Origin: CAKRJP01 sp963589425
GTDB lineage: Bacteria; Bacillota; Clostridia; Lachnospirales; Lachnospiraceae
Direction of reading: 5' to 3'
Assembly: GCA_963589425.1 (NCBI GenBank)
Contig: CAVAKZ010000005.1
Location: forward strand, 17,336 to 81,335
DNA: 64,000 nt
The translations under genes and the position numbers were made by a program. Shown piece after piece: positions 1-8,777 of this stretch (the stretch's first letter is position 1; every line of letters begins with the position of its first letter). A model generated the notes under the pieces. The model saw only the letters and a list, made by a program, of their open reading frames with translations. It had not been told where the DNA came from and did no database searches.

Positions 1-971
1 GAATAAAGACAATCATGACTATTCACAATCTGAAGTTCCAGGGAACTTGGGATCCAAAGCGTGTAAGAGATATTACAGGACTACCTCAATATTATTTTGC
101 ACCGGATAAGTTAGAGGCCTATGAGGATGCCAACTACTTGAAGGGTGGTATCGTATATGCTGATTATGTTACTACTGTAAGTAACTCTTATGCAGAAGAG
201 ATTAAGACGCCATTCTACGGAGAGCGCTTGGATGGACTTATGAATGCCAGATCCAACTGCCTCAGTGGTATTGTTAACGGCATTGACTATGAGGACTTTA
301 ATCCGGCAACAGATCCACATATTGTAAAGAACTATACAGTAGATAACTTCCGTAAGATGAAGGTGAAGAATAAGACAGCTCTTCAGCAGGAATTAGGCCT
401 AGAGGAAGATCCGCACACCATGATGATCGGTATTGTATCAAGACTGACTGATCAGAAGGGATTTGACCTTATTGCCTATGTAATGGATGAACTGTGTCAG
501 GATAGTATTCAGATTGTTGCCTTAGGAACAGGGGAAGAGCAGTATGAGAATATGTTCCGTCATTTTGCTTGGAAGTACCCTGGAAAGGTATCAGCAAATA
601 TTTACTATTCTGAGGAGATGTCTCATAAGATTTATGCATCTTGCGATGCCTTCTTGATGCCATCCCTTTTTGAACCTTGTGGCCTAAGCCAGCTTATGAG
701 CCTTCGCTATGGAACTGTTCCGATCGTAAGAGAGACCGGCGGTCTTAAGGATACAGTGGAAGCTTACAATGAATTTGAAAAGACAGGTACAGGATTTAGC
801 TTTACCAATTACAATGCCCATGAGATGATGGCAACGGTTCGCTATGCAGAACAGATTTATTATGACAGGAAGCGTGACTGGAATAAGATTGTAGAACGAG
901 CTATGCAGGCAGACTTCTCATGGAACAATTCGGCAAGACAGTATGAGAACTTATACGATAGTCTTTTGTAA
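1..971 (+). CDS. glgA: Glycogen synthase, 3' part (cut by window start)
   Basis: GT5 glycogen synthase, which transfers glucose from ADP-glucose to growing alpha-1,4-glucan in the cytoplasm. The frame is open from base 3 and reads IKTI before the ATG at 15, so that ATG is internal: the TIHNLKFQG motif lies well inside the family's N-terminal half. About 320 residues are visible of a usual length near 480. The C-terminal Rossmann half shows IGIVSRLTDQKGFDLI and the nucleotide-sugar site around FEPCGLSQL and ETGGLKDTV. The gene ends 42 nt before the next one with no terminator seen, so read-through is possible. Identity is firm; the true start lies outside the window. Confidence 0.95.
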   Translation, partial: IKTIMTIHNLKFQGTWDPKRVRDITGLPQYYFAPDKLEAYEDANYLKGGIVYADYVTTVSNSYAEEIKTPFYGERLDGLMNARSNCLSGIVNGIDYEDFNPATDPHIVKNYTVDNFRKMKVKNKTALQQELGLEEDPHTMMIGIVSRLTDQKGFDLIAYVMDELCQDSIQIVALGTGEEQYENMFRHFAWKYPGKVSANIYYSEEMSHKIYASCDAFLMPSLFEPCGLSQLMSLRYGTVPIVRETGGLKDTVEAYNEFEKTGTGFSFTNYNAHEMMATVRYAEQIYYDRKRDWNKIVERAMQADFSWNNSARQYENLYDSLL

Positions 972-1013
972 GAAAGAAAGCCAAGAGTAATTAGATTTCA
1001 AGGATAGATTTTT

Positions 1014-1658
1014 ATGGATATAAGGACGCGGGAAGCGATCCGTTATCTTGGTTATGGAAAGCATGCGGTGGACGATCATACCCTGGATTTGATTGAGGAT
1101 GTTTTTAAGGAACTTGATCAACTGGGTCCTATGAAGATCGTCTATCGCATTTTTGATATTTCTCAGGATGCCAACGGACACCTTCAAATCGGACAACTGG
1201 ATATAGAAAGCAAGAGCCTGAAACGTAATTTAAAGGGGTGCAAGGAAGCCATTCTTCTGGCAGCTAGCTTAGGCCCAGGTGTAGATGGGCTCCTTAGAAA
1301 ATATTCTATCGCGGATATGGCAAGGGTTGTGGTGATTCAGGCGTGTGCAGCAGCTTCCCTGGAAGACCAATTGGATTCTTGGCAAAGTGATATGGCTAAG
1401 AAATTTAAGACAGAGGATCTTTATCTTAGACCTCGATTTAGTCCCGGATATGGAGACTTTTCTATTGAACATCAACCAATGTTTGTGCAGATGTTAGAGG
1501 CCTCCAAGCGGGTTGGGGTGACGGTGACAGATAGTCTTATGTTGAGCCCTAGTAAATCCGTCACAGCTTTAATTGGAATGAGCAAAGAGGCAAAAATGTG
1601 CACGGTTAAAGGCTGTGAGGCCTGTGGAAAAACAGACTGTGAATTTCGCAGATGCTAA
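1014..1658 (+). CDS. Vitamin B12-dependent methionine synthase reactivation protein (stand-alone)
   Basis: A 214-residue protein matching the activation (AdoMet-binding) domain of cobalamin-dependent methionine synthase, here encoded as a separate gene. The domain reductively remethylates oxidised cob(II)alamin using AdoMet. Visible family features are the N-terminal IRYLGYG segment, the central ILLAASLGPGVD helix, the RFSPGYGDF turn and the LMLSPSKSVTALIGMS stretch. The C-terminus is a Cys-rich tail with five Cys in the last 20 residues (CTVKGCEACGKTDCEFRRC). A possible ribosome site AAGGATAG lies just upstream. metH follows after 37 nt, so the two are almost certainly cotranscribed and form a split MetH. 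Confidence 0.88.
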   Translation: MDIRTREAIRYLGYGKHAVDDHTLDLIEDVFKELDQLGPMKIVYRIFDISQDANGHLQIGQLDIESKSLKRNLKGCKEAILLAASLGPGVDGLLRKYSIADMARVVVIQACAAASLEDQLDSWQSDMAKKFKTEDLYLRPRFSPGYGDFSIEHQPMFVQMLEASKRVGVTVTDSLMLSPSKSVTALIGMSKEAKMCTVKGCEACGKTDCEFRRC

Positions 1659-1695
1659 AAGAAATACGTAGAAGGAAAGGAACTTATAGAGATAG

Positions 1696-4089
1696 ATGCT
1701 GTTAGATAGACTGGGAAAAGAATTAGTTTTTTTTGATGGTGGAATGGGAACCTTGCTTCAGTCAAAGGGATTGAAGCCGGGAGAGCTTCCGGAGGTTTGG
1801 AACATCGAACATAGGAAAGAGGTTCAGGACATTCACAGACAATATTTTGAAGCTGGAAGTCAGATTGTTTTAGCCAATACCTTTGGAGCTAATGCTCTTA
1901 AATTTCATGACTCTAAGTATGATCTGAAGGAGGTTGTGCAGGCTGCTATAGAGAATGTAAAGATAGCTGCAAAAGAGGGAGTAAAAGATGGCCGGGAGGT
2001 TTATATTGCTTTAGATGTGGGTCCCACAGGAAAACTTTTAAAACCCATGGGAGACTTATCCTTTGAGGATGCCTACGAAGCTTTTGCTCAGGTAATGAAA
2101 TATGGTGAGTCGTTTGGGGCGGACCTGATTCACATTGAGACGATGAGTGATACCTATGAGGCAAAGGCAGCAGTCTTGGCAGCGAAAGAAAATACCTCTC
2201 TTCCTGTTTTTGTTACCATGATCTTTGATGAGAAGGGAAAATTACTTACGGGAGGAGATGTGCCCTCCGTTGTGGCTATGCTGGAAGGCCTCAGGGTAGA
2301 TGCCTTGGGAATTAACTGTGGTATGGGACCGGAACAGATGATGCCTATTTTGGATGAGATTATGGAATATACTTCTATCCCAGTGGTGGTAAAGCCTAAT
2401 GCCGGTCTTCCAAAACAAAAAGACGGGGAAGTATACTATGATGTTGTCCCGGAAGAATTTGCAGGTTTCATGGAAGAAATTGTAAAGAAAGGTGCCTGCG
2501 TTATTGGAGGCTGCTGTGGAACCACGCCGGAACATATTGGGGCCATGATCGCAAAGACCAAGGGGATGGCAGTGAAGGCTCCTTCAGAGAAAGATATTAC
2601 GCTTGTATCCTCCTATGGGAAATATGTCCGCCTTGGAGGGCAGCCCATGATCATTGGAGAGCGAATTAATCCTACCGGCAAGAAGCGCTTTAAACAGGCC
2701 CTGGTTGAGAAAGATATGGACTATATCCTGAAGGAGGCTATTACCCAGCAGGACAAGGGGGCTCATATTCTGGATGTAAACGTAGGACTTCCGGATATTG
2801 ATGAAGTGGAAATGATGCGGGAAGTAGTAACAGAGCTTCAAAGTGTTACCAGTCTGCCCCTGCAGATCGATACCGTAGATGTCACTGCCATGGAAGCTGC
2901 CATGAGAATTTACAATGGTAAACCTATGATTAACTCTGTAAATGGTAAACAGGTATCTATGGACCAGGTATTTCCCCTGGTGAAAAAATATGGGGGAGTT
3001 GTGGTAGGACTTACTATTGATGAAGGTGGAATTCCTGAAACAGCAGATGGCCGACTGGCTGTGGCAGGAAAGATTATTAAGGAAGCCGCAAAATACGGTA
3101 TTTCAAAAAAAGACATTGTAATCGACGTGCTGGCAATGACTATTAGTTCTGACCCAGAAGGTGCCAAAGTTACTCTGGAGGCTCTTAAAAAGGTGAGAGA
3201 GACTTATGGCGTATGTACAGTTCTTGGGGTTTCTAATATTTCCTTTGGTCTTCCATACAGGCCGGCAGTAAATGCAAACTTCTATACCATGGCTATGCAA
3301 AATGGTCTTAGTGCCGGAATTATCAATCCTTCTTCTGAGGAAATGATGAAGTCTTGGTATTCCTACTGTGCCTTGATGAACTATGATGCAAACTGTGAGG
3401 CCTATATTGAAAAATATGGAAATATGTCAGGAACAGGGCCTGCCCCCACAAAAAGTAATGAGGCTTTAACTTTAAAGCAAGCCATTGAAAAGGGATTGAA
3501 AGAAGAGGCTCATCATACCTCAAGAGAACTGCTGAAAGAATACAAGCCCTTGGAGATTATTAATGAGCACCTGATTCCAGCTTTGGATGTGGTAGGTAAA
3601 GGCTTTGAAAAGGGTACGGTATTTTTACCCCAGTTACTTATGAGCGCTGATGCAGCTAAGATCGCATTCGCGGTTTTAAAAGATTCTATGGCCGGAGAAG
3701 AAGACTCAGAACAGGCAAAGGATAAGATTATTCTAGCTACTGTTAAGGGAGACATCCACGATATCGGAAAGAATATTGTAAAGGTATTATTGGAAAACTA
3801 TAGTTTCGAAGTGATCGATTTGGGAAAGGATGTGCCTCCGGAGACAGTGGTGGAGACCGCTATAAAAGAAGATGTAAAATTAGTAGGGCTCAGTGCTCTT
3901 ATGACCACCACGGTTGTCAGCATGGAAGATACTATCAAGCTATTGAGAAAAGAAAAACCGGATTGTAAAGTTATGGTAGGTGGAGCAGTTCTCAATCAGG
4001 ATTATGCGGATATGATCGGGGCCGATTTCTATGGAAAAGATGCTATGCAGTCGGTATACTATGCACAGAATTTATTCGGCAGAGAATAA
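1696..4089 (+). CDS. metH: Cobalamin-dependent methionine synthase lacking the activation domain
   Basis: Transfers a methyl group from 5-methyltetrahydrofolate through cobalamin to homocysteine, giving methionine. The 797 residues hold, in order: the homocysteine S-methyltransferase barrel (about 1-290, Zn ligands C208 in GINCG and C273/C274 in GGCCGTTP), the pterin-binding barrel (about 310-570, IIGERINPTG), the B12 cap (about 590-665) and the B12 domain with the cobalt-ligand His688 in DIHDIGKN. The usual C-terminal activation domain is missing and is supplied by the preceding gene. Full MetH is about 1,200 residues, so this is the short clostridial form, not a truncation. Transcription probably ends at the hairpin at 4128-4167. 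Confidence 0.93.
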   Translation: MLLDRLGKELVFFDGGMGTLLQSKGLKPGELPEVWNIEHRKEVQDIHRQYFEAGSQIVLANTFGANALKFHDSKYDLKEVVQAAIENVKIAAKEGVKDGREVYIALDVGPTGKLLKPMGDLSFEDAYEAFAQVMKYGESFGADLIHIETMSDTYEAKAAVLAAKENTSLPVFVTMIFDEKGKLLTGGDVPSVVAMLEGLRVDALGINCGMGPEQMMPILDEIMEYTSIPVVVKPNAGLPKQKDGEVYYDVVPEEFAGFMEEIVKKGACVIGGCCGTTPEHIGAMIAKTKGMAVKAPSEKDITLVSSYGKYVRLGGQPMIIGERINPTGKKRFKQALVEKDMDYILKEAITQQDKGAHILDVNVGLPDIDEVEMMREVVTELQSVTSLPLQIDTVDVTAMEAAMRIYNGKPMINSVNGKQVSMDQVFPLVKKYGGVVVGLTIDEGGIPETADGRLAVAGKIIKEAAKYGISKKDIVIDVLAMTISSDPEGAKVTLEALKKVRETYGVCTVLGVSNISFGLPYRPAVNANFYTMAMQNGLSAGIINPSSEEMMKSWYSYCALMNYDANCEAYIEKYGNMSGTGPAPTKSNEALTLKQAIEKGLKEEAHHTSRELLKEYKPLEIINEHLIPALDVVGKGFEKGTVFLPQLLMSADAAKIAFAVLKDSMAGEEDSEQAKDKIILATVKGDIHDIGKNIVKVLLENYSFEVIDLGKDVPPETVVETAIKEDVKLVGLSALMTTTVVSMEDTIKLLRKEKPDCKVMVGGAVLNQDYADMIGADFYGKDAMQSVYYAQNLFGRE

Positions 4090-4127
4090 AAAATAGGGCA
4101 GAAAAAATAAAAGATTCGGATAAAAGG

Positions 4128-4167
4128 AAGAAGCTAGGGTGGATTGACAAAACCCTTGCTTCTTTTT
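4128..4167 (+). terminator. metH terminator overlapping the alaS promoter
   Basis: Stem AAGAAGC-T-AGGGT (4128-4140) pairs with ACCCT-T-GCTTCTT (4152-4164) around an 11-nt loop, followed by further T residues. A single T-T mismatch interrupts a 12-pair stem. The loop contains the alaS -35 box. Confidence 0.75.
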
Positions 4168-4172
4168 ATAAT
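4144..4172 (+). promoter_or_regulatory. alaS promoter, perfect sigma-A consensus
   Basis: TTGACA (4144-4149), a 17-nt spacer, then TATAAT (4167-4172). The predicted start near 4179 gives a leader of about 80 nt. I see no T-box sequence or antiterminator in that leader. Confidence 0.85.
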
Positions 4173-4258
4173 GATAGAGTTATTGCGTATTTATTTCGTA
4201 ATCCTATTTCTAAGATTAGGAATATGAAAAGAAAGATAGAAAGGAAGCGTAGGCTACG

Positions 4259-6898
4259 ATGCAAAAATATGGAGTAAATGAATTGAGAAAAATGTTCCTT
4301 GAATTCTTTGAGAGCAAAGAACATTTAGCTATGAAGAGCTTTTCTTTGGTTCCCCACAATGATAAGAGCCTTTTACTTATTAATTCAGGTATGGCACCTT
4401 TGAAACCTTACTTTACCGGACAGGAGATTCCGCCGAGAAGACGAGTAACAACCTGCCAGAAATGTATCCGTACCGGAGATATTGAAAATGTTGGAAAGAC
4501 AGCAAGACATGGTACATTTTTCGAAATGTTAGGTAATTTCTCCTTTGGTGATTATTTTAAAACAGAAGCCATTCATTGGACTTGGGAATTTCTGACTGAG
4601 GTAGTTGGATTAGATCCAAATCGCCTTTATCCTTCTGTTTATCAGGATGACGATGAAGCATGGGGAATCTGGCATGATCAGATTGGAATTTCAGAGGACC
4701 GTATTTTCCGTTTCGGAAAAGAAGATAATTTCTGGGAGCATGGTTCTGGTCCTTGCGGTCCCTGTTCAGAGGTTTACTACGACCGTGGAGAAAAGTATGG
4801 CTGCGGCAAACCTGGATGTACAGTAGGTTGTGACTGCGACCGTTACATGGAGATCTGGAACAACGTATTTACCCAGTTTGACAATGATGGCAATGGCAAT
4901 TATACAGAGCTTGTACAGAAGAATATTGATACAGGTATGGGCTTAGAGCGTCTGGCATGTATCGTTCAAGATGTAGATTCCATGTTCGATATTGATACTA
5001 TGAAATCTTTAAGAGATCATGTATGTCGTTTGGCAGACAAAGAGTATGGAAAGGATCATGATACAGATGTTTCTCTTCGTGTGGTAACAGACCATATTCG
5101 TTCCGTTACCTTTATGATCTCCGATGGTATTATGCCTTCTAACAGCGGACGAGGATACGTTCTTCGAAGACTTCTCAGACGTGCTTGCCGTCATGGAAGA
5201 CTTCTGGGTATTAAGGGAGCTTTCCTTGTAGAACTTGCCGGTACGGTTATTAATGATTCCAAGGATGGATATCCGGAGCTGGAAGAAAAGAAGGATTTTA
5301 TTTTCAATGTGATTGCCAAAGAAGAGGCCCAGTTTAACAAGACTATTGATCAGGGACTTTCTATCTTAGGAGAGATGGAAGCAGAGATGGAAGCTTCAGG
5401 AAGTAAGGTTCTATCTGGAGAAAATGCATTTAAGCTTTACGATACCTATGGTTTTCCTATTGACCTTACCAGTGAGATTCTGGAGGAGAAGGGCCTGACT
5501 TACGACGCAGAGGGCTTTGAGAAGGCACAAAAAGAGCAGCGTGCAAAATCAGAGGGAACCTTTGGAACTCATTCTTACACCGGTAAGGAAGTCAGTGTAT
5601 ATGACGAATTAGATGCTGCCTTGGAGACAGAGTTTGTTGGCTATGATGATTTAACTTGTCAGGCAAAAGTAACAGCTCTTACTACAGAGGAAGAACTTGT
5701 GGATGCATTGTCAGATGGAGAAGCAGGTACCATTATTTTAGATCGCACAAGTCTTTACGCTACCATGGGGGGACAGGAACACGATACAGGAAGAATCAAA
5801 ACCGCAGACGGAGAGTTTGTAGTGGAGGATTGTATCCACCTGGCAGGAAGCAAGGTAGGCCATGTAGGTCATGTTGTAAAAGGAATGATCAAGACTGGTG
5901 ATCTTGTTACTGTTGAAGTGGATGCAGAAAATAGAAATCTGTCTGCAAAGAATCATACTGCTACTCATTTGCTTCAGGCTGCCTTAAGACAGGTGCTTGG
6001 AACTCATGTAGAGCAGGCAGGATCTTTTGTAAATGCAGAGAGACTTCGCTTTGACTTTACCCATTTTTCTGCTCTTACCAAAGAGGAGATCAAGAAAGTA
6101 GAAGATATTGTTAACGAGAAAATTGCAGAGTGCTTGCCTGTAACCTGCAAGAATATTCCAATCGAGGAAGCAAAGAAGATGGGAGCAATGGCTCTCTTTG
6201 GTGAGAAATACGGAGATGTGGTACGTGTTGTAAATGCCGGAGATTTTTCTGTAGAGTTCTGTGGAGGAACCCATGTAAAGAATACAGGAGTTATCTCAGC
6301 TCTTAAGATTGTATCAGAGTCAGGAGTGGCAGCAGGTGTCAGACGTATTGAGGCCTTGACCTCCAAGGGATTATTTGCATATTACAATCATATGGAAGCC
6401 ACCTTAAATGAGGCTGCAAAGCTTGTAAAGGCAAATCCAGACCAGTTAACAGAGAAGATTTCCCACCTTTTAGGAGAAAACAAGGCATTAAATAGCGAAA
6501 TCGAAAGCCTGAAGAGTAAGATGGCGAAAGATGCTATGGGAGATGTTTCTGATCAGGTGACTGAAGTTTTGGGAGTGAAGCTTATTGCCGCAAGAGTAGA
6601 TGGTGTAGATATGAACGGCCTTCGTGATCTTGGAGACCAGTTAAAGGATAAGATCGATGAAGGAGTGGTTGTACTTGCATCCGCAGTAGAAGGAAAGGTT
6701 AGCCTGGTAGCTATGGCCACAGAGACCGCAGTCAAGGCAGGTGCCCATGCCGGAAATCTTATTAAGGCTATTGCCGGATTAGTAGGTGGTGGCGGCGGTG
6801 GCCGTCCAAATATGGCACAGGCAGGAGGAAAGAATCCTGCAGGAATCGATGATGCTATTGCAAAGGTTGCCCAGGTGCTTGAAGGCCAGCTTAAGTAA
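4259..6898 (+). CDS. alaS: Alanine--tRNA ligase
   Basis: Class II synthetase that charges tRNA-Ala. At 879 residues it is full length. The N-terminal catalytic core carries motif 1 around MAPLKPYFTGQ and the motif 2 region with RHGTFFEMLGNFSFGDY. The editing domain follows, with zinc ligands in HTATH and the CGGTH motif near residue 670. The C-terminal C-Ala domain ends in a glycine-rich run (GGGGGGRPNMAQAGG), as is usual. The ATG is preceded by AAGGAAG. It has its own consensus promoter at 4144-4172. Clostridial alaS is often under T-box control, but this short leader shows none. Confidence 0.97.
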   Translation: MQKYGVNELRKMFLEFFESKEHLAMKSFSLVPHNDKSLLLINSGMAPLKPYFTGQEIPPRRRVTTCQKCIRTGDIENVGKTARHGTFFEMLGNFSFGDYFKTEAIHWTWEFLTEVVGLDPNRLYPSVYQDDDEAWGIWHDQIGISEDRIFRFGKEDNFWEHGSGPCGPCSEVYYDRGEKYGCGKPGCTVGCDCDRYMEIWNNVFTQFDNDGNGNYTELVQKNIDTGMGLERLACIVQDVDSMFDIDTMKSLRDHVCRLADKEYGKDHDTDVSLRVVTDHIRSVTFMISDGIMPSNSGRGYVLRRLLRRACRHGRLLGIKGAFLVELAGTVINDSKDGYPELEEKKDFIFNVIAKEEAQFNKTIDQGLSILGEMEAEMEASGSKVLSGENAFKLYDTYGFPIDLTSEILEEKGLTYDAEGFEKAQKEQRAKSEGTFGTHSYTGKEVSVYDELDAALETEFVGYDDLTCQAKVTALTTEEELVDALSDGEAGTIILDRTSLYATMGGQEHDTGRIKTADGEFVVEDCIHLAGSKVGHVGHVVKGMIKTGDLVTVEVDAENRNLSAKNHTATHLLQAALRQVLGTHVEQAGSFVNAERLRFDFTHFSALTKEEIKKVEDIVNEKIAECLPVTCKNIPIEEAKKMGAMALFGEKYGDVVRVVNAGDFSVEFCGGTHVKNTGVISALKIVSESGVAAGVRRIEALTSKGLFAYYNHMEATLNEAAKLVKANPDQLTEKISHLLGENKALNSEIESLKSKMAKDAMGDVSDQVTEVLGVKLIAARVDGVDMNGLRDLGDQLKDKIDEGVVVLASAVEGKVSLVAMATETAVKAGAHAGNLIKAIAGLVGGGGGGRPNMAQAGGKNPAGIDDAIAKVAQVLEGQLK

Positions 6899-6949
6899 AA
6901 CTGTTGAAAAAAATAGTTGCAAAAAAATATAGAAAAACGAGAAATAAAC

Positions 6950-6977
6950 TTGACGAATAACTGAATTATGATATAAT
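6950..6977 (+). promoter_or_regulatory. rpsU promoter
   Basis: TTGACG (6950-6955), 16-nt spacer, TATAAT (6972-6977), located 52 nt after the alaS stop. A leader of about 70 nt precedes the rpsU ATG. Confidence 0.75.
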
Positions 6978-7055
6978 CTTATGTAGTGCAAAAAAATACC
7001 CGATCAGTCGTATGATGCACAATATAGGACTGGAGGGGAGGTTAGGTGTGAGACT

Positions 7056-7232
7056 ATGTCAAATGTAATCGTTAAAGAAAACGAGACGTTAGATAGCGCT
7101 TTACGCAGATTCAAGAGAAACTGTGCAAAAGCTGGCATTCAGCAGGAGATTCGTAAGAGAGAACATTACGAGAAGCCAAGTGTAAGACGTAAGAAGAAGT
7201 CTGAAGCTGCTAGAAAACGCAAATATAATTAA
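7056..7232 (+). CDS. rpsU: 30S ribosomal protein S21
   Basis: A 58-codon gene whose product begins MSNVIVKENETLDSALRRFK and ends in the Lys/Arg-rich tail typical of bS21 (RRKKKSEAARKRKYN). bS21 sits near the 3' end of 16S rRNA in the small subunit. The length equals that of Firmicutes S21. A strong GGAGGGGAGG (7032-7041) lies 14 nt upstream of the ATG, farther than usual. A promoter (6950-6977) and a terminator (7245-7273) bracket it, so it is probably monocistronic. Confidence 0.96.
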   Translation: MSNVIVKENETLDSALRRFKRNCAKAGIQQEIRKREHYEKPSVRRKKKSEAARKRKYN

Positions 7233-7244
7233 TATGTGCACTGA

Positions 7245-7273
7245 GAGGAATCCGGTAGGATTCCTCTTTTTTT
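7245..7273 (+). terminator. rpsU terminator
   Basis: Perfect 9-bp stem GAGGAATCC / GGATTCCTC with loop GGTA, followed by seven T. Confidence 0.92.
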
Positions 7274-7302
7274 AGATTAATCCGGAAGGAATTTTTGTAC
7301 AG

Positions 7303-7328
7303 ACCGCAGTATAATTATAAAAAGCGGT
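7303..7328. promoter_or_regulatory. Symmetric element upstream of the argD-like promoter
   Basis: ACCGC (7303-7307) and GCGGT (7324-7328) flank the perfect palindrome TATAATTATA (7310-7319). It ends 10 nt upstream of the -35 box at 7339, a reasonable place for a regulator. No known operator is recognised. Confidence 0.3.
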
Positions 7329-7338
7329 GTAAATTTTG

Positions 7339-7367
7339 TTGACATAAAAAAATCAAAGGTTTATAGT
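7339..7367 (+). promoter_or_regulatory. Promoter upstream of the aminotransferase gene
   Basis: TTGACA (7339-7344), 17-nt spacer, TATAGT (7362-7367). The predicted transcript start near 7374 is only about 12 nt before a terminator-like hairpin. Confidence 0.75.
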
Positions 7368-7385
7368 AGGAACCGTTAAAGGCAA

Positions 7386-7421
7386 GGGCGCCGTACAGAA
7401 GATGTACGACGCCCTTTTTTT
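7386..7421 (+). terminator. Leader terminator between promoter and aminotransferase gene
   Basis: GGGCGCCGTACA (7386-7397) pairs with TGTACGACGCCC (7403-7414) with one C-A mismatch and a 5-nt loop, followed by seven T. It lies after the promoter and before the coding region, so it should stop most transcripts near 48 nt unless read-through is allowed. Confidence 0.85.
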
Positions 7422-7466
7422 CTTTAATATGCAAAAACATTAGAGGATGAAAGCGAGGTTGTCACA

Positions 7467-8693
7467 ATGAGATTAAAAGACACAGGACTCACAGCACAGG
7501 AACTGAAGGATATTGTAAACAAGTATATGATCGAGACATATGAGCGTTACGATTTCATTGCAGAGAGAGCAGAGGGAATGTATCTATACGATGAGGAAGG
7601 GAATGCTTATCTTGATTTCTACGGTGGCGTTGCTGTAAATAGTGCAGGAAATAGAAATACAAAGGTTGTAGATGCTATTAAGGATCAGGTAGATGATATT
7701 ATGCATACATTTAACTATCCATATACCATTCCTCAGGCATTGCTGGCAAAGAAGGTTTGCGATACAATCGGAATGGATAAAATCTTTTATCAAAACTCAG
7801 GAACTGAAGCAAATGAGTGTATGATTAAGATGGCAAGAAAATATGGAGTAGATAATTACGGTCCAAATCGCTATGAGATTATTACTGCAAAGCACGGCTT
7901 CCACGGAAGAACTTACGGAGCAATGTCTGCTACAGGTCAGCCGGACAACGCAATCCAGATGGGATTCAAGCCTATGCTGCCTGGATTTACATATGCAGAA
8001 TACAATAACTTGGAGGATTTTGCTTCTAAGGTTACACCAAATACAATCGCTATCATGATTGAGCCTGTTCAGGGAGAAGGTGGAGTTCATCCGGCAACAC
8101 AGGAATTTATGGAAGGACTTCGTAAACTCTGTGATGACAACGATATGTTACTTCTTTTAGATGAAGTTCAGACAGGATGGGGACGTACAGGAAGTCCTAT
8201 GGCATACATGGGATATGGCGTAAAACCAGACGCTGTCAGTATGGCAAAGGCTCTTGGTGGAGGAATGCCAATCGGTGCTTGCTGTGCAACTGAGAAGGTG
8301 GCAAAAGCATTTACTGCAGGAACCCATGGTTCTACTTACGGTGGACATGCCCTTGCCTGCGCAGCTGCATATGCATCTATTTCTGAAATTCTTGACAAGG
8401 ATCTTTCAGCAAGAGCAAAAGAAATGGGCGAGTACATAAAGGAAGAACTTGCAAAACTGCCACATGTTGTTGAGGCAAGAGGCCGTGGACTTTTGGTTGG
8501 ATGTGAATACGATATCCCGATTGCTGTAGACGTTAAACACGGATGCCTGGATCGTAAAGCCTTGATTACTGCAATTGGAGACAAGGTAAACCGTATGATT
8601 CCACCATTGATCGTAGAAAAAGACCAGGTAGATCAGTTGATCGCTATTATGAAAGAGTCTATTGAAGAGGCAGCAGCTGCTTACGAAAAATAA
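7467..8693 (+). CDS. argD: Class III aminotransferase, acetylornithine aminotransferase-like
   Basis: PLP-dependent class III aminotransferase of 408 residues. Visible motifs are the phosphate-binding NSGTEANE, HGFHGRTYGAM, the cofactor-contacting LLLDEVQTGWGRTG, and the PLP-lysine segment SMAKALGGG. The nearest well-known enzyme is N-acetylornithine aminotransferase (arginine synthesis), but ornithine- or 4-aminobutyrate-type relatives share these motifs and no other arg gene is nearby, so the substrate is inferred. RBS GAGG lies upstream of the ATG. Expression probably depends on read-through of the leader hairpin at 7386-7421. It ends at a bidirectional terminator shared with maf. Confidence 0.72.
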   Translation: MRLKDTGLTAQELKDIVNKYMIETYERYDFIAERAEGMYLYDEEGNAYLDFYGGVAVNSAGNRNTKVVDAIKDQVDDIMHTFNYPYTIPQALLAKKVCDTIGMDKIFYQNSGTEANECMIKMARKYGVDNYGPNRYEIITAKHGFHGRTYGAMSATGQPDNAIQMGFKPMLPGFTYAEYNNLEDFASKVTPNTIAIMIEPVQGEGGVHPATQEFMEGLRKLCDDNDMLLLLDEVQTGWGRTGSPMAYMGYGVKPDAVSMAKALGGGMPIGACCATEKVAKAFTAGTHGSTYGGHALACAAAYASISEILDKDLSARAKEMGEYIKEELAKLPHVVEARGRGLLVGCEYDIPIAVDVKHGCLDRKALITAIGDKVNRMIPPLIVEKDQVDQLIAIMKESIEEAAAAYEK

Positions 8694-8715
8694 GCTTTCA
8701 TTTCCCTAAATATAG

Positions 8716-8764
8716 AAAAATCGCCATCTGGAGCTTGAAACAAGTCTCTGGATGGCGATTTTTT
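8716..8764. terminator. Bidirectional terminator between the aminotransferase gene and maf
   Basis: TCGCCATC (8721-8728) pairs with GATGGCGA (8751-8758). A-tract on the left and T-tract on the right serve both converging genes. Confidence 0.85.
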
Positions 8765-8777
8765 ATTAAAGATAGGT

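Noticed and set aside
15..17. ATG at 15 as the start of glycogen synthase
   Set aside because: The frame is open further upstream and the following TIHNLKFQG motif is internal in all GlgA proteins; the gene simply enters from outside the window.
4173..4258. T-box riboswitch in front of alaS
   Set aside because: The leader is about 80 nt, with no T-box sequence and no terminator/antiterminator pair after the promoter.
6004..6366. 120-codon minus-strand frame inside alaS
   Set aside because: Antisense shadow of a strongly conserved gene; Ser/Thr/Pro-rich product without domain features.
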